A DNA stretch of 45,248 nucleotides, from NCBI GenBank assembly GCA_945872355.1, contig CAMBZU010000020.1:1-45248 (forward strand). Reading direction: 5' to 3'. This document shows, piece by piece, positions 18,736-26,641 of this stretch. Origin of the DNA: Chitinophaga pinensis. GTDB taxonomy: Bacteria; Bacteroidota; Bacteroidia; UBA4408. The stretch's first letter is position 1. Every line of letters begins with the position of its first letter. Both the position numbers and the translations under genes were made by a program. Below the pieces are notes generated by a model. The model was not told the origin of the DNA. It made no database searches and saw nothing but the letters and a program-made list of their open reading frames with translations.

Positions 18736-20376
18736 TTAGAAACTACTTGAAATTGATATGCTTGCGCCGTTTGATGCGGGTACCACTCTGCAAATGCCAC
18801 CAATGCAAAATATACCAGCTCTTTGTCGACCATAACTTAATGTAACCCTGGTTGAATTTTTAATAAAGCCAATTTGACCAATTGGATAAAACAATCGTTC
18901 CGCTTTAATGTAATTTCCGTAATTATATTGATTAACAGTCGAAAAAAACCATTTTGGTGAAATTGTGTATTCAGCCACTACAGTTGCCCAGTCTCCAAGA
19001 TCTTGCTTAGTTTGTAATCCTTGAAACTCCATTCTTAAGGCATGCTTGTCGTTAAACTTATAAGTAAATTCTAGTACTTCAATATTGGCATATACCATGC
19101 CTTCGCCAACTTTTCCTTGCGCCACATCTTTGTTATATACAAAGTTAGCATAGAAAAGTGTAAACTTTAATGGCTTACTAATTTTTTTCTGTAATTCAAT
19201 ATTAAAATCCTTGTAATACACATCGCCCAGCTTAAAATAATCGGGCTTGTAGCCTAAACCACTTGCTACAGGCGCTGTATTTAAACCATTAGCTGAAGCA
19301 TAGTTCACTAAAATAGTGGTTCCATATTTTCCACCCAATTTAGAACCCTTTTTTAAACTATAAGTTATATCAGCCTGGTAGGCCATTTCACCATTGGGCT
19401 GCGTTGCATAAGGGTAAATAGTAGCCGCTAAATTATAAGTATGCTGCCGGGTAAGGGCAGGCAAATAATTAATTAATAAGTCATTATTTTGTGCAGTGCG
19501 ATCACTTCTAAAATTCATATTGTCAATTACTTTTCCCGACAAGTTAATGCCTAAACCCTTTTGCGAATAACTTGTGTTAAACAGCAGTCCACCACCTTTT
19601 TTGTAAATAAAATTATTTACACTTGAGGGGTCATTGATTTTGCCAGCACATTCGCTATAAAAAGCCCAACCTCCGCGATTAACTTTCAATCTTGCAGCCC
19701 AAGCTCCAACATTCTCAGGTAACACATAAATAGGGTCTTGATCAACCTGGTATTTACTCACAAAACTACCACCTAGGTAAATTTTTGTTTTCTTTTCTTG
19801 AAAGGCAGGTAACAGTTCATTCAATGCAACTTCTCCATCAAAACCTCTAACTATACCCGGTCCTTCGGCAAAGTAATATCTTTGTTTGCCAACCAAAGCT
19901 TTTAAATGAATGCCCTTGAGCAAGGTATATTTTACTCTTACTCCATCCATAGCATTATCATACCCTAATCCGCGCTCTTCATAGCTTCTAAAAATTATTC
20001 CACTTCCAAACTGCTCATAATAACTACCAACTGTAATTGAAAAATTATCATGATTAAAACTTGCATACCTAAAGGGAATACCATTTCCTGCGTAGCGTGG
20101 GTCAAAGCCTTGCATAGTATTTAAGTAACTTTCAAATCTTACACCTGCAGAAAATTCACCATTGGTATAAATCAAATTAGTAAAGCTGTTCATTAATACC
20201 TTTTCTGGCACTATTGGCGCACCAATGGCACTGTCAGGGTTGTAATACTGTGCGTCTAATTGAAAATTACCATGTATTTCTCCTGCATTTAAACCTTGCG
20301 AAAAAACAAGCTTATTAAGACAACTCAACAAGAGAATAAAGAAAAGTATTGAACAGTTTTTTGGGTTAAATTTCAT
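18736..20376 (-). CDS. DUF6029-type outer-membrane beta-barrel protein
   Basis: This 546-residue protein has a signal peptide (cleavage likely after VFS, before QGLNAG) and then almost entirely amphipathic beta strands ending SISISSSF, a barrel C-terminus. Family-like landmarks are GNFQLDAQYYNPDSAIGAP, GSYYEQFGSGIIFRSYEERG and DNAMDGVRVKY. Near the end is a CX4C pair (C524, C529 in FCIGGICRVVPASNG). The size suggests roughly 16-20 strands. The role is unknown. The gene lies 22 bp after a TlpA-like thioredoxin and 17 bp before a CPNC lipoprotein. Confidence 0.8.
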   Translation of the reverse strand: MKFNPKNCSILFFILLLSCLNKLVFSQGLNAGEIHGNFQLDAQYYNPDSAIGAPIVPEKVLMNSFTNLIYTNGEFSAGVRFESYLNTMQGFDPRYAGNGIPFRYASFNHDNFSITVGSYYEQFGSGIIFRSYEERGLGYDNAMDGVRVKYTLLKGIHLKALVGKQRYYFAEGPGIVRGFDGEVALNELLPAFQEKKTKIYLGGSFVSKYQVDQDPIYVLPENVGAWAARLKVNRGGWAFYSECAGKINDPSSVNNFIYKKGGGLLFNTSYSQKGLGINLSGKVIDNMNFRSDRTAQNNDLLINYLPALTRQHTYNLAATIYPYATQPNGEMAYQADITYSLKKGSKLGGKYGTTILVNYASANGLNTAPVASGLGYKPDYFKLGDVYYKDFNIELQKKISKPLKFTLFYANFVYNKDVAQGKVGEGMVYANIEVLEFTYKFNDKHALRMEFQGLQTKQDLGDWATVVAEYTISPKWFFSTVNQYNYGNYIKAERLFYPIGQIGFIKNSTRVTLSYGRQRAGIFCIGGICRVVPASNGASISISSSF

Positions 20377-20398
20377 TGCTATTTTTGGTAATAAAAAC

Positions 20399-20914
20399 TT
20401 AATTGATTTTCTCTCCTTTAGCTAATTTTTTAACAATCTCATAAAGTTTTTTATCATCTCCTGGCGCTGCTGAGTTTTGTTGGTATACAATTTCTCTATT
20501 TCCATTGATTACAAAAACATGTGGAACATTATTTACATTCATGGCTCTTTTAAAGTCACCATTAACGTCTGATAATACTTCATATTCCCAACCTTTCCCA
20601 TTTACATAGGGCGCAACTTTATCTACATTTCTTGCATCATCAATAGATACTGCATAAAGTTTTACACCAGTTTCTGCTTGCCAATCTGCATAATCTTCAG
20701 CAATAGCATTTAACTCTGCTTTGCAAGGACTGCACCATGTAGCCCAAAAGTCAATTATCATTGGCTTGCCATCATTTTTAATATTGTCAGTTTTAAATGA
20801 TGAACCATCTAATTTTTTAATTTCCACAGAGGGGATAATACGATCGTGATTTTGGGCTATTGAAATTTTTGAAACACTTAGAAGTGTTAATAAAACGAAT
20901 GCTAATTTTTTCAT
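20399..20914 (-). CDS. TlpA-like periplasmic thioredoxin, first gene of the barrel operon
   Basis: This 171-residue protein has a signal peptide (cleavage likely after SIA20, before QNHDR) and a TlpA-like thioredoxin fold with FWATWCSPCKAEL (C61, C64) and cis-Pro segment NVPHVFVI. WCSPC with Lys after it is typical of reductants acting on exported proteins. It is the first gene of a minus-strand run (thioredoxin, DUF6029, Omp28-like, PorT-like) with gaps of 22, 17 and 1 bp. Partner proteins are likely the operon products. No clear -7 element was seen in the 108 bp upstream. Confidence 0.9.
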   Translation of the reverse strand: MKKLAFVLLTLLSVSKISIAQNHDRIIPSVEIKKLDGSSFKTDNIKNDGKPMIIDFWATWCSPCKAELNAIAEDYADWQAETGVKLYAVSIDDARNVDKVAPYVNGKGWEYEVLSDVNGDFKRAMNVNNVPHVFVINGNREIVYQQNSAAPGDDKKLYEIVKKLAKGEKIN

Positions 20915-21022
20915 TTGAAAAGTTTGTGTGGTGTAAAATTAAAAAAGTTTTGATTTAATTAATAAGGCATTGATTAATTACATTTATTATGCCATAAACA
21001 TCCAAAATAAGGAATTTAATTT

Positions 21023-21682
21023 CTAGGCAAAGCTTGCCAAGCAAGTACTTCCACCTTTTACAACTTGGTTAAGCTGAACGTCAATTTTTGTTCCTATGGG
21101 CACAAAAACATCCACTCTTGATCCAAATTTAATGAAACCAAACTCTTCTCCTTGCTGCAATTCTTCACCTTCTTTGCAATAGTAAACAATCCTGCGGGCT
21201 AAGGCACCAGCGATCTGACGCATTAAAATAGATTTTCCGTTTTTATGCTCCATTACAATGCTAGTTCTTTCATTTTCTGTTGAAGATTTAGGATGCCATG
21301 CAACTAAATAAAGGCCAGCATGATATTTTACAAACTTTACAATCCCATTGATAGGAGCTCTATTTACATGCACATTTATAGGCGACATAAATACAGAAAT
21401 CTGAATTCTTTTATCTTTAAAATATTCGGTTTCTTCAACTTCCTCTATCACCACAACTTTTCCATCTGCTGGGCTTAAAATATGATTGATATTTCTTGCA
21501 ATTTTGCGATTTGGGTGACGAAAAAATTGCAAAACAGTAATCAATGAAAAAGCACTGAGCGCAAGAAAAAAATTCTGCATCCAAGGCATATCAGCAAATA
21601 TAAAACCAAACACCCCATTGACCATAAAAATGAGCATAAGCGTTATAAGTAGTGTTGGCAGGCCTTCGCGGTGAAATTTCAT
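21023..21682 (-). CDS. psd: Phosphatidylserine decarboxylase proenzyme (short type)
   Basis: The enzyme makes phosphatidylethanolamine at the inner membrane. The 219-residue protein is of the short, archaeal-type family: two N-terminal membrane segments (about 8-45), HILSPADGKVVVIEEV, MSPINVHVNRAPI with the active His, and the C-terminal self-cleavage site GGST (G211-S212), whose Ser becomes the pyruvoyl group. The tail after the cleavage site is 8 residues, as is usual in this class. It sits after the glutamate dehydrogenase terminator, so it likely has its own promoter or reads from leak-through. Confidence 0.93.
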   Translation of the reverse strand: MKFHREGLPTLLITLMLIFMVNGVFGFIFADMPWMQNFFLALSAFSLITVLQFFRHPNRKIARNINHILSPADGKVVVIEEVEETEYFKDKRIQISVFMSPINVHVNRAPINGIVKFVKYHAGLYLVAWHPKSSTENERTSIVMEHKNGKSILMRQIAGALARRIVYYCKEGEELQQGEEFGFIKFGSRVDVFVPIGTKIDVQLNQVVKGGSTCLASFA

Positions 21683-21710
21683 AGTTTAATTTAGAGAGGA
21701 GTAAAAAATA

Positions 21711-21747
21711 AAAAAGTGAGGTTGAATAGCTTCAGTCCTCACTTTTT
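21711..21747 (-). terminator. Rho-independent terminator of glutamate dehydrogenase
   Basis: A perfect 11-bp stem (AAAAAGTGAGG with CCTCACTTTTT) and 15-nt loop lie 16 bases past the glutamate dehydrogenase stop. On the minus strand the hairpin runs into a T-tract. Confidence 0.88.
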
Positions 21748-21763
21748 CTTAGTTGTTTATTGA

Positions 21764-23086
21764 TTAATAATTGCCACGATATGCAACAGCTTTTTCAAGC
21801 TTTTTTAGCGCTGTAATATAAGCACCTGTGCGTAAATTGGTTTTAAACTGTTTAGAATTAAACCAAACATTTTCAAATGCAGCCGACATAGATGCATCAT
21901 GTTTAGTATTTACTTCATCTTCTGTCCAATAATGACCATATTTATTTTGTACCCACTCAAAGTAGGATACTGTAACTCCACCACCATTCGCTAAAATGTC
22001 TGGAACAACGGTAATACCTCTTTCAAATAAAATGGCATCTGCTTCTGATAATGTGGGGCCATTGGCTCCTTCAATTACCAATTTAGCTTTCATGTTTTTT
22101 GCAATATGCTCAGTAATTACGTTTTGCACAGCAGCAGGCACTAGCACATCAACATCTGCTAAAAGCAATTCTTCATTGCTAATGTTTTCTCCTCCCGGGA
22201 AGCCTTTTAACATACCACCATTTTCTTTAGCATATTCTAAAGCAGCATCTATATCAATTCCTTTAGGATTAAAAATTCCAGCTGTATGATCGCTTATTGC
22301 AAGCACTTTAATTCCTTTTCCATTTAGCAATTTGGCTGCATTAGAGCCAACATTTCCAAATCCTTGAATGGCACATGTTGCATTTTTGCGATCCATTCCA
22401 ATTTTTTTCATTGCTTCTAAGCATGAAATCATAACTCCTCTGCCAGTAGCTGCTTCACGGCCTTTCGAACCTCCTAAGGTTAATGGTTTACCTGTTACAA
22501 CACCTGGTGCATCAACTCTGTGTATTTTCGAATAAGTATCAACTATCCAAGCCATTTCACGTTTGCCTGTTCCCATATCCGGAGCAGGAATATCTTTATC
22601 AACACCAAACACATCCGCCATAGCTGCAGTATAAGCTCTTGTTAAACGCTCTAATTCACCAACAGAAAGTTTTCTAGGGTCGCACTGAATACCACCTTTT
22701 GCACCTCCATAAGGAATGTTTGCAATGGCACACTTAAAAGTCATCCATGCTGCAAGTGCTTTAACTTCGTCAATATCAACATCCATAGCGTATCTAATAC
22801 CACCTTTAGATGGGCCTAAGGCCGTGCTGTGTATTACCCTATAGCCTTGAAAAACCTGTAATTTACCACTGTCCATCATCACTGGTAAACTCACAAGAAC
22901 TTGCTTTTGAGGGCTTTTAATAACTTGTTGAAAATTAAAAGAGGGATTTAGCTTAGAAAAGGCCATATCCAATCTTGAAAGTACGGCATCAAACATGCCT
23001 TGGTGGGGATTAGCTACCTGCTTTAATTCAGTAGCATCTTTGTTGTATTCCGAAGCAGGTGCTCCTACTTCTTTTTTGTTTGCCAT
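21764..23086 (-). CDS. Glu/Leu/Phe/Val-type glutamate dehydrogenase
   Basis: The product interconverts glutamate with 2-oxoglutarate and ammonia using NAD(P)H. The start is ATG at 23086 (MANKKEVG); the longer frame to 23167 runs through the likely promoter and is rejected. The 440-residue enzyme shows the catalytic-Lys motif PYGGAKGGIQ, DIPAPDMGTGKREMAW, and the Rossmann motif GFGNVGSNAAK. The length fits the small hexameric class (RocG/GudB-like). Whether the coenzyme is NAD or NADP cannot be settled by eye. It has its own terminator and a well-formed promoter candidate. Confidence 0.93.
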   Translation of the reverse strand: MANKKEVGAPASEYNKDATELKQVANPHQGMFDAVLSRLDMAFSKLNPSFNFQQVIKSPQKQVLVSLPVMMDSGKLQVFQGYRVIHSTALGPSKGGIRYAMDVDIDEVKALAAWMTFKCAIANIPYGGAKGGIQCDPRKLSVGELERLTRAYTAAMADVFGVDKDIPAPDMGTGKREMAWIVDTYSKIHRVDAPGVVTGKPLTLGGSKGREAATGRGVMISCLEAMKKIGMDRKNATCAIQGFGNVGSNAAKLLNGKGIKVLAISDHTAGIFNPKGIDIDAALEYAKENGGMLKGFPGGENISNEELLLADVDVLVPAAVQNVITEHIAKNMKAKLVIEGANGPTLSEADAILFERGITVVPDILANGGGVTVSYFEWVQNKYGHYWTEDEVNTKHDASMSAAFENVWFNSKQFKTNLRTGAYITALKKLEKAVAYRGNY

Positions 23087-23123
23087 GGGTTTTAAATTAG
23101 TTATTTTCTGTTTTAAGAGGTCA

Positions 23124-23153
23124 CAAAAATATAAAAAGTTAATTGCACAGCAA
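23124..23153 (-). promoter_or_regulatory. Candidate Bacteroidota promoter of glutamate dehydrogenase
   Basis: On the minus strand, TTG (23153-23151) is followed after 19 bases by TATTTTTG (23131-23124). Both elements and the spacing match the Bacteroidota TTG/TAnnTTTG promoter form. The leader to the ATG at 23086 would be about 30 nt. Confidence 0.55.
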
Positions 23154-23347
23154 GAAAACTTATCCATTTATTGTGAAAGCCCAATATTTTACTGTTTTTA
23201 CTTCGTACTTCAACACAAAGAATAAAATATCAATGTTGTTTATTGTTTAATGATCTTGTGCACCTTTTTCATTTTAAAGAAGTGCATTTTTTTAAAGAGA
23301 AAATTCATAATAAATGCCAAATGGAAATTAAAAATAATCTATTATAC

Positions 23348-23355
23348 TACTTTTG
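23348..23355 (+). promoter_or_regulatory. Candidate -7 element (TACTTTTG) for the J-domain/KTSC gene
   Basis: TACTTTTG matches TAnnTTTG and lies 65 bases before the ATG at 23421. No TTG at the -33 distance was found. Confidence 0.4.
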
Positions 23356-23420
23356 TAGAAAATTGAAAATATTTAATTCTTTACGTCCTTAATTGGCCTT
23401 AATCAATAAAAAAGCAACGC

Positions 23421-23870
23421 ATGAAACGTATTATTGAATCACGAAAATTATTTAACATCACTAAAGATGCCAATTTAGCTGAATTAAAAAGCCTTTACAG
23501 AAACTTGATGAAGGAATGGCATCCAGATAAGTTTGTGAACGATGAAGAACGCAAAGAAGAAGCCGCTTTGAGAAGTAAAGAAATTATTGAAGCATACCAT
23601 TTTTTAATCAGTATTTCTCCTGAAACGCATTTAAATAACAAAGAAGAATATCAAGATATTATTACCAATAGCGGTATTGATGATTTTGTTTATAAAGGAC
23701 AAACACTTAAAGTTACTTTTCAAAATGGAAGTGTTTATGAATATTTTGGTGTGCAAAAAAACATGTATAACAAACTTATCAATTCTTCTACAATAACTCG
23801 CTTTGCCCGCAGGCATATTTTCGAAACTCATGTTTATAGGAAAGTGAGTAACCAAACTGTAACTAATTAA
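23421..23870 (+). CDS. J-domain protein with C-terminal KTSC domain
   Basis: This 149-residue protein has an N-terminal DnaJ-like J domain (residues about 5-65) with the HPD motif in MKEWHPDKF, needed to stimulate Hsp70 ATPase. The C-terminal half (about 85-145) fits the KTSC domain (LKVTFQNGSVYEYFGV, then FARRHIF), a small domain linked to nucleic-acid-associated proteins. No Gly/Phe or zinc region is present, so it is not general DnaJ. A client-specific co-chaperone of DnaK is inferred. It is monocistronic: the neighbour upstream is divergent and a 512-bp gap follows. Confidence 0.85.
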   Translation: MKRIIESRKLFNITKDANLAELKSLYRNLMKEWHPDKFVNDEERKEEAALRSKEIIEAYHFLISISPETHLNNKEEYQDIITNSGIDDFVYKGQTLKVTFQNGSVYEYFGVQKNMYNKLINSSTITRFARRHIFETHVYRKVSNQTVTN

Positions 23871-24160
23871 AAGAACTGTTATTCCCAGTAGTCGCTAAAC
23901 TGACGCCCAGCCAAGTGTGCAGGGCTTAGTGGTGGTATTATTATTCCCACTAGAAGCAGGTTTTGCGAATGAACCATACGAATGGAGATTGAGCAGCGTT
24001 AATCCGAATTTCGAAATTCAACTTTCTTTATTGTGAAGCCGAGCGCTAACAATTAAAAAAACACGAAACAAAGCTTAGCGTTTACATCGAAGCAAAGCAA
24101 TAAACAAGCGTAATAGCCTGCTCTATTTTGACAACAACAGCGTATCAATTTCAATTTTTT

Positions 24161-24202
24161 TTACCAACTACCACCAGCGCCACCGCTTACTCCGTGCAGG
24201 TG
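24161..24202 (-). pseudogene. Remnant resembling the 3' end of a TPM gene
   Basis: Read on the minus strand, the codons before the TAA at 24163-24161 give GVSGGAGGSW, matching the C-terminus GGGAGGSW of the intact TPM gene ending at 24383. The nucleotides ACCA-CTACCACCAGCGCCACC are shared. A stop at 24205-24203 closes the frame upstream, leaving 13 codons. It may be the scar of a lost paralogue. Confidence 0.4.
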
Positions 24203-24249
24203 TTATCACCTGCGTGTTTTTACTGAATACAGCTGTTATCAACTGCATG
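24196..24249. repeat. Pair of related 21-bp palindromic elements
   Basis: 24196-24216 holds a perfect 7-bp stem (GCAGGTG, loop TTAT, CACCTGC) followed by a T-run. 24229-24249 repeats the same 21 bases with four differences, leaving an imperfect palindrome around TGTTATCA. The first copy could act as a plus-strand terminator. The pair also looks like a dispersed REP-type element. Confidence 0.5.
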
Positions 24250-24382
24250 CTATACCGATGTGAAATAAGTAATGGCCCAAATTTGTTTCACGGCATTTGT
24301 CCCAAACTTTTTTCCGATGGGCATTTACCAATGTAAGATTTTAAATTATTGGCATAATTTATAAATCACATTGGTATTACCT

Positions 24383-25168
24383 CTACCAGCTACCACCAGC
24401 GCCACCACCACCAAAACTGCCACCACCAAAACCACCAAAGCCTCCGCCGCCACCTCCTCCAAATCCACTACTTGAGCCGCCACCAAAGCCTCTTCCAAAA
24501 CCACCCATGCCACCCCAAAAAATAGGACCGCTGCTATTGAACGTACGGCCACCACCGCGGTTGCCACCACCAAAAACTTTAATCAATAAAATAAGGATAG
24601 CAAGTATAATGATGATTCTAATAAAAGAGCCTTTACCTTTTTTACCAAACTGCTGAGGTTCGGCTTTATATTTACCTGTAAGCAAATCAATAATAGCATT
24701 GGTGCCATCTTCTAATCCTTGGTAGAAATTATTATTTTTAAAAGCTGGTTTAAACTTTTCTTCAATAATCCTGCGCGACATAGCATCTGTAACATACTCC
24801 TCATTACCATAGCCTGTGGCTATAAAAACCTTTCTGTCATTAGGCGCTATTAAAACCAGTATGCCATTGTCTTTCTCCTTTTGTCCAATGCCCCACTTTT
24901 TACCCAGTTTAAAAGCATAATCAGCTATGTCGTAGCCTTCAATACTCTTAAGGGTAACAATGGCTATTTGGGTCGAATTGCTGTCGTTAAACGCAACTAA
25001 TTTTTGTTCTAGTGCATTTACTTCACCTGATGTCATTACACCTGCAAAATCATTTACCAACTTGGGCGGATTTGACCTTTCAGGAAAATCTTGTGCAAAT
25101 GCAGCCGTAAAGACAATTAAAAAGAGCCCAACAAATAATAATAAATAGGTTAAGATCTTTTTTTGCAC
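24383..25168 (-). CDS. TPM-domain protein with signal peptide and Gly-rich tail (YgcG-like)
   Basis: This 261-residue protein has a signal peptide (cleavage after AFA, before QDFPERS), a TPM domain (about 38-165, VNDFAGVMTSGEVNAL, STQIAIVTL, KDNGILVLIAPNDRKVFIATG), a membrane segment (about 183-198), and a C-terminal extremely Gly-rich tail ending AGGSW. TPM proteins (YgcG/Psb32-like) face the periplasm; phosphatase activity is reported for plant relatives only. The start is GTG, 4 bp after the preceding gene. It is the last gene of the lemA-TPM-TPM cluster found in many bacteria. Confidence 0.88.
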   Translation of the reverse strand: MQKKILTYLLLFVGLFLIVFTAAFAQDFPERSNPPKLVNDFAGVMTSGEVNALEQKLVAFNDSNSTQIAIVTLKSIEGYDIADYAFKLGKKWGIGQKEKDNGILVLIAPNDRKVFIATGYGNEEYVTDAMSRRIIEEKFKPAFKNNNFYQGLEDGTNAIIDLLTGKYKAEPQQFGKKGKGSFIRIIIILAILILLIKVFGGGNRGGGRTFNSSGPIFWGGMGGFGRGFGGGSSSGFGGGGGGGFGGFGGGSFGGGGAGGSW

Positions 25169-25172
25169 AGGC

Positions 25173-25604
25173 TTAGTTATCGTAAGAAATTTCGTTTGAA
25201 AGCTCGTTTGAGTCGTTTTGTTGAAATGGAAAATGCATTTTTAAAGCATCTCCACATGATAATACGGCTGCTTTAATACCAATTACAAATTCACCTTTTT
25301 TAAAATGGTTCAACAGCAGGTTTTTACTTGCATCCCAAAAATCATTACCCACTTTTTCATGAATGCCAGCGTCGCCAATAATGGCAAATTTCTTAGCTTC
25401 TTCAGCAATATAAATGAGTACACCATTTCTGGCTTCAGTAGCTGTCATACCTAGTTTTTCAAAAACCTCTTTAGCGCGTTCAAGTACATCGCCTTGGCAA
25501 GCCTTTTCAATATGCACCCTAATTTCCCCGGAGGTGTTTTTTTCGGCTAATGCTATAGCATCTACCAAAATTTTTTCTTCGGCACTATTGAGTATTTTAC
25601 CCAT
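25173..25604 (-). CDS. Second TPM-domain protein, no signal peptide
   Basis: This 143-residue protein consists of a TPM domain (NTSGEIRVHIEKAC, RNGVLIYIAEEAKKFAIIGD) followed by a short polar tail. It lacks an obvious signal peptide, membrane segment and Gly-rich tail, so it differs from its downstream neighbour in likely location. The stop is followed 4 bp later by the GTG of the larger TPM gene. A joint role with LemA at the envelope is suggested by conserved linkage; no catalytic function is assigned. Confidence 0.88.
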   Translation of the reverse strand: MGKILNSAEEKILVDAIALAEKNTSGEIRVHIEKACQGDVLERAKEVFEKLGMTATEARNGVLIYIAEEAKKFAIIGDAGIHEKVGNDFWDASKNLLLNHFKKGEFVIGIKAAVLSCGDALKMHFPFQQNDSNELSNEISYDN

Positions 25605-25605
25605 T

Positions 25606-26196
25606 TTAGAATTTTACTTCTGGTGCTTTTTCAGCTCCAGCTACAGCTTGAAAATATCCTTTTTGTGCAAAACCATATAAGCCTGCAAAAATGTTATTTG
25701 GGAAACTTCTGATGTATTTATTATAATCTTGAACAACTTCATTAAAATTCATTCTTGCAACGCTAATTCTATTCTCCATTCCTTCATATTGGGATTGAAA
25801 TTCTTTGAATGATTCTGTTGCTTTTAATTCGGGATATTGCTCAGCAACAACTAATAATCTTGAAAGTGATGAACTAAATCCCTCTTGTGCTTTTTGAAAT
25901 GCAGCAACATTTTCAGGACTTAAATTATTGGCATCAATTTTAGCACTTGTAGCGCTGGCTCTAGCTTGTATTACCTCTGTTAAAGTAGATTTTTCAAAAT
26001 TAGCTGCCCCCTTTACTGTTTCAACTAAAACTTTTGTCTTATCCATACGAGATTGATATGAATTTTCAACTTGTGCCCACTTGCTTTTTACATTTTCTTC
26101 TTTATCAACCATGCCATTAAAAGAACCAATAAATAAACGGTATATGATAAATACCAGTAAAAGAATAACACCGATTATAATCAAAGATTTTTTCAT
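25606..26196 (-). CDS. lemA: LemA family protein
   Basis: This 196-residue protein has an N-terminal membrane helix (about 4-22) followed by the long helical LemA domain (NGMVDKEENVKSKWAQVENSYQSR at the start, later NIFAGLYGFAQKGYFQA near the C-terminus). The typical LemA topology has the helical domain outside the cytoplasm. Its function is not known; it is conserved beside TPM proteins. The gene begins 33 bp after the small orphan gene and ends 1 bp before the TPM gene start codon, so the four genes may be one operon. Confidence 0.93.
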   Translation of the reverse strand: MKKSLIIIGVILLLVFIIYRLFIGSFNGMVDKEENVKSKWAQVENSYQSRMDKTKVLVETVKGAANFEKSTLTEVIQARASATSAKIDANNLSPENVAAFQKAQEGFSSSLSRLLVVAEQYPELKATESFKEFQSQYEGMENRISVARMNFNEVVQDYNKYIRSFPNNIFAGLYGFAQKGYFQAVAGAEKAPEVKF

Positions 26197-26229
26197 AGTT
26201 TTTTTAATATTTAATTGTGAAAATAATAG

Positions 26230-26526
26230 CTATATAATTTTTACTTCATGAATCCTAATGATAGGAATAACAACCCCGCCTTTTAAAATAATTCTTTTAT
26301 CGGTTGTGGCCCAAATAGTGGTTTCTACTTGTTTTAATCCTTCACTATCTTCAAAAGTTATTTTTATTTTATTGTGCTCTACATTACCCAGTGCAGTGGC
26401 TCTTTCAAGGTCCAACATTCTGCTGGCAATAGCTTCTTTTAATTTAAGCACTTCAGTAGTTGGAAAAGTTAAATTCGAGATACTTTCTTTACTCACTATA
26501 ATGGCATGTTGTAATTGATTGCTCAT
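26230..26526 (-). CDS. Small conserved-looking protein of unknown function
   Basis: The chosen start is ATG at 26526 (MSNQLQHAIIVS), giving 98 residues; the longer frame to 26583 adds a hydrophobic N-terminal stretch that looks like read-through of noncoding DNA. The C-terminal half is beta-strand rich and ends ATTDKRIILKGGVVIPIIRIHEVKI, a regular amphipathic pattern. The middle is a predicted helix (TEVLKLKEAIASRMLDLERA). I do not recognise a domain. It lies just upstream of lemA on the same strand. Confidence 0.65.
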   Translation of the reverse strand: MSNQLQHAIIVSKESISNLTFPTTEVLKLKEAIASRMLDLERATALGNVEHNKIKITFEDSEGLKQVETTIWATTDKRIILKGGVVIPIIRIHEVKII

Positions 26527-26641
26527 ATAAAATCTAAATTTAAGATAAATAAAACTGAGTTGAATGCTTATTTTGCTTGACAATAATTATGCCCAAAGAA
26601 AACGGTAGCTTATACAAGATGTTTTTAACGAAAATATGGCA

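Larger units (their letters stand above)
23871..24382. other. Gene-poor 512-bp intergenic region
   Basis: No ORF of coding quality was seen. The stretch has two imperfect palindromic copies of a 21-bp element (24196-24216 and 24229-24249) and, on the minus strand just before a TAA at 24161, a short remnant resembling the end of the adjacent TPM gene. It looks like decayed or rearranged DNA. Confidence 0.6.

Noticed and set aside
23087-23167. N-terminal extension of glutamate dehydrogenase
   Set aside because: The added 27 residues (Cys- and Phe-rich) are not family-like and the DNA carries the TTG-N19-TATTTTTG promoter candidate. ATG 23086 is the better start.
24326-24376. 9-bp inverted repeat (TACCAATGT/ACATTGGTA) after the TPM gene
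   Set aside because: The 33-nt interior is large and no T-run follows on the minus strand, so it is not a convincing terminator.
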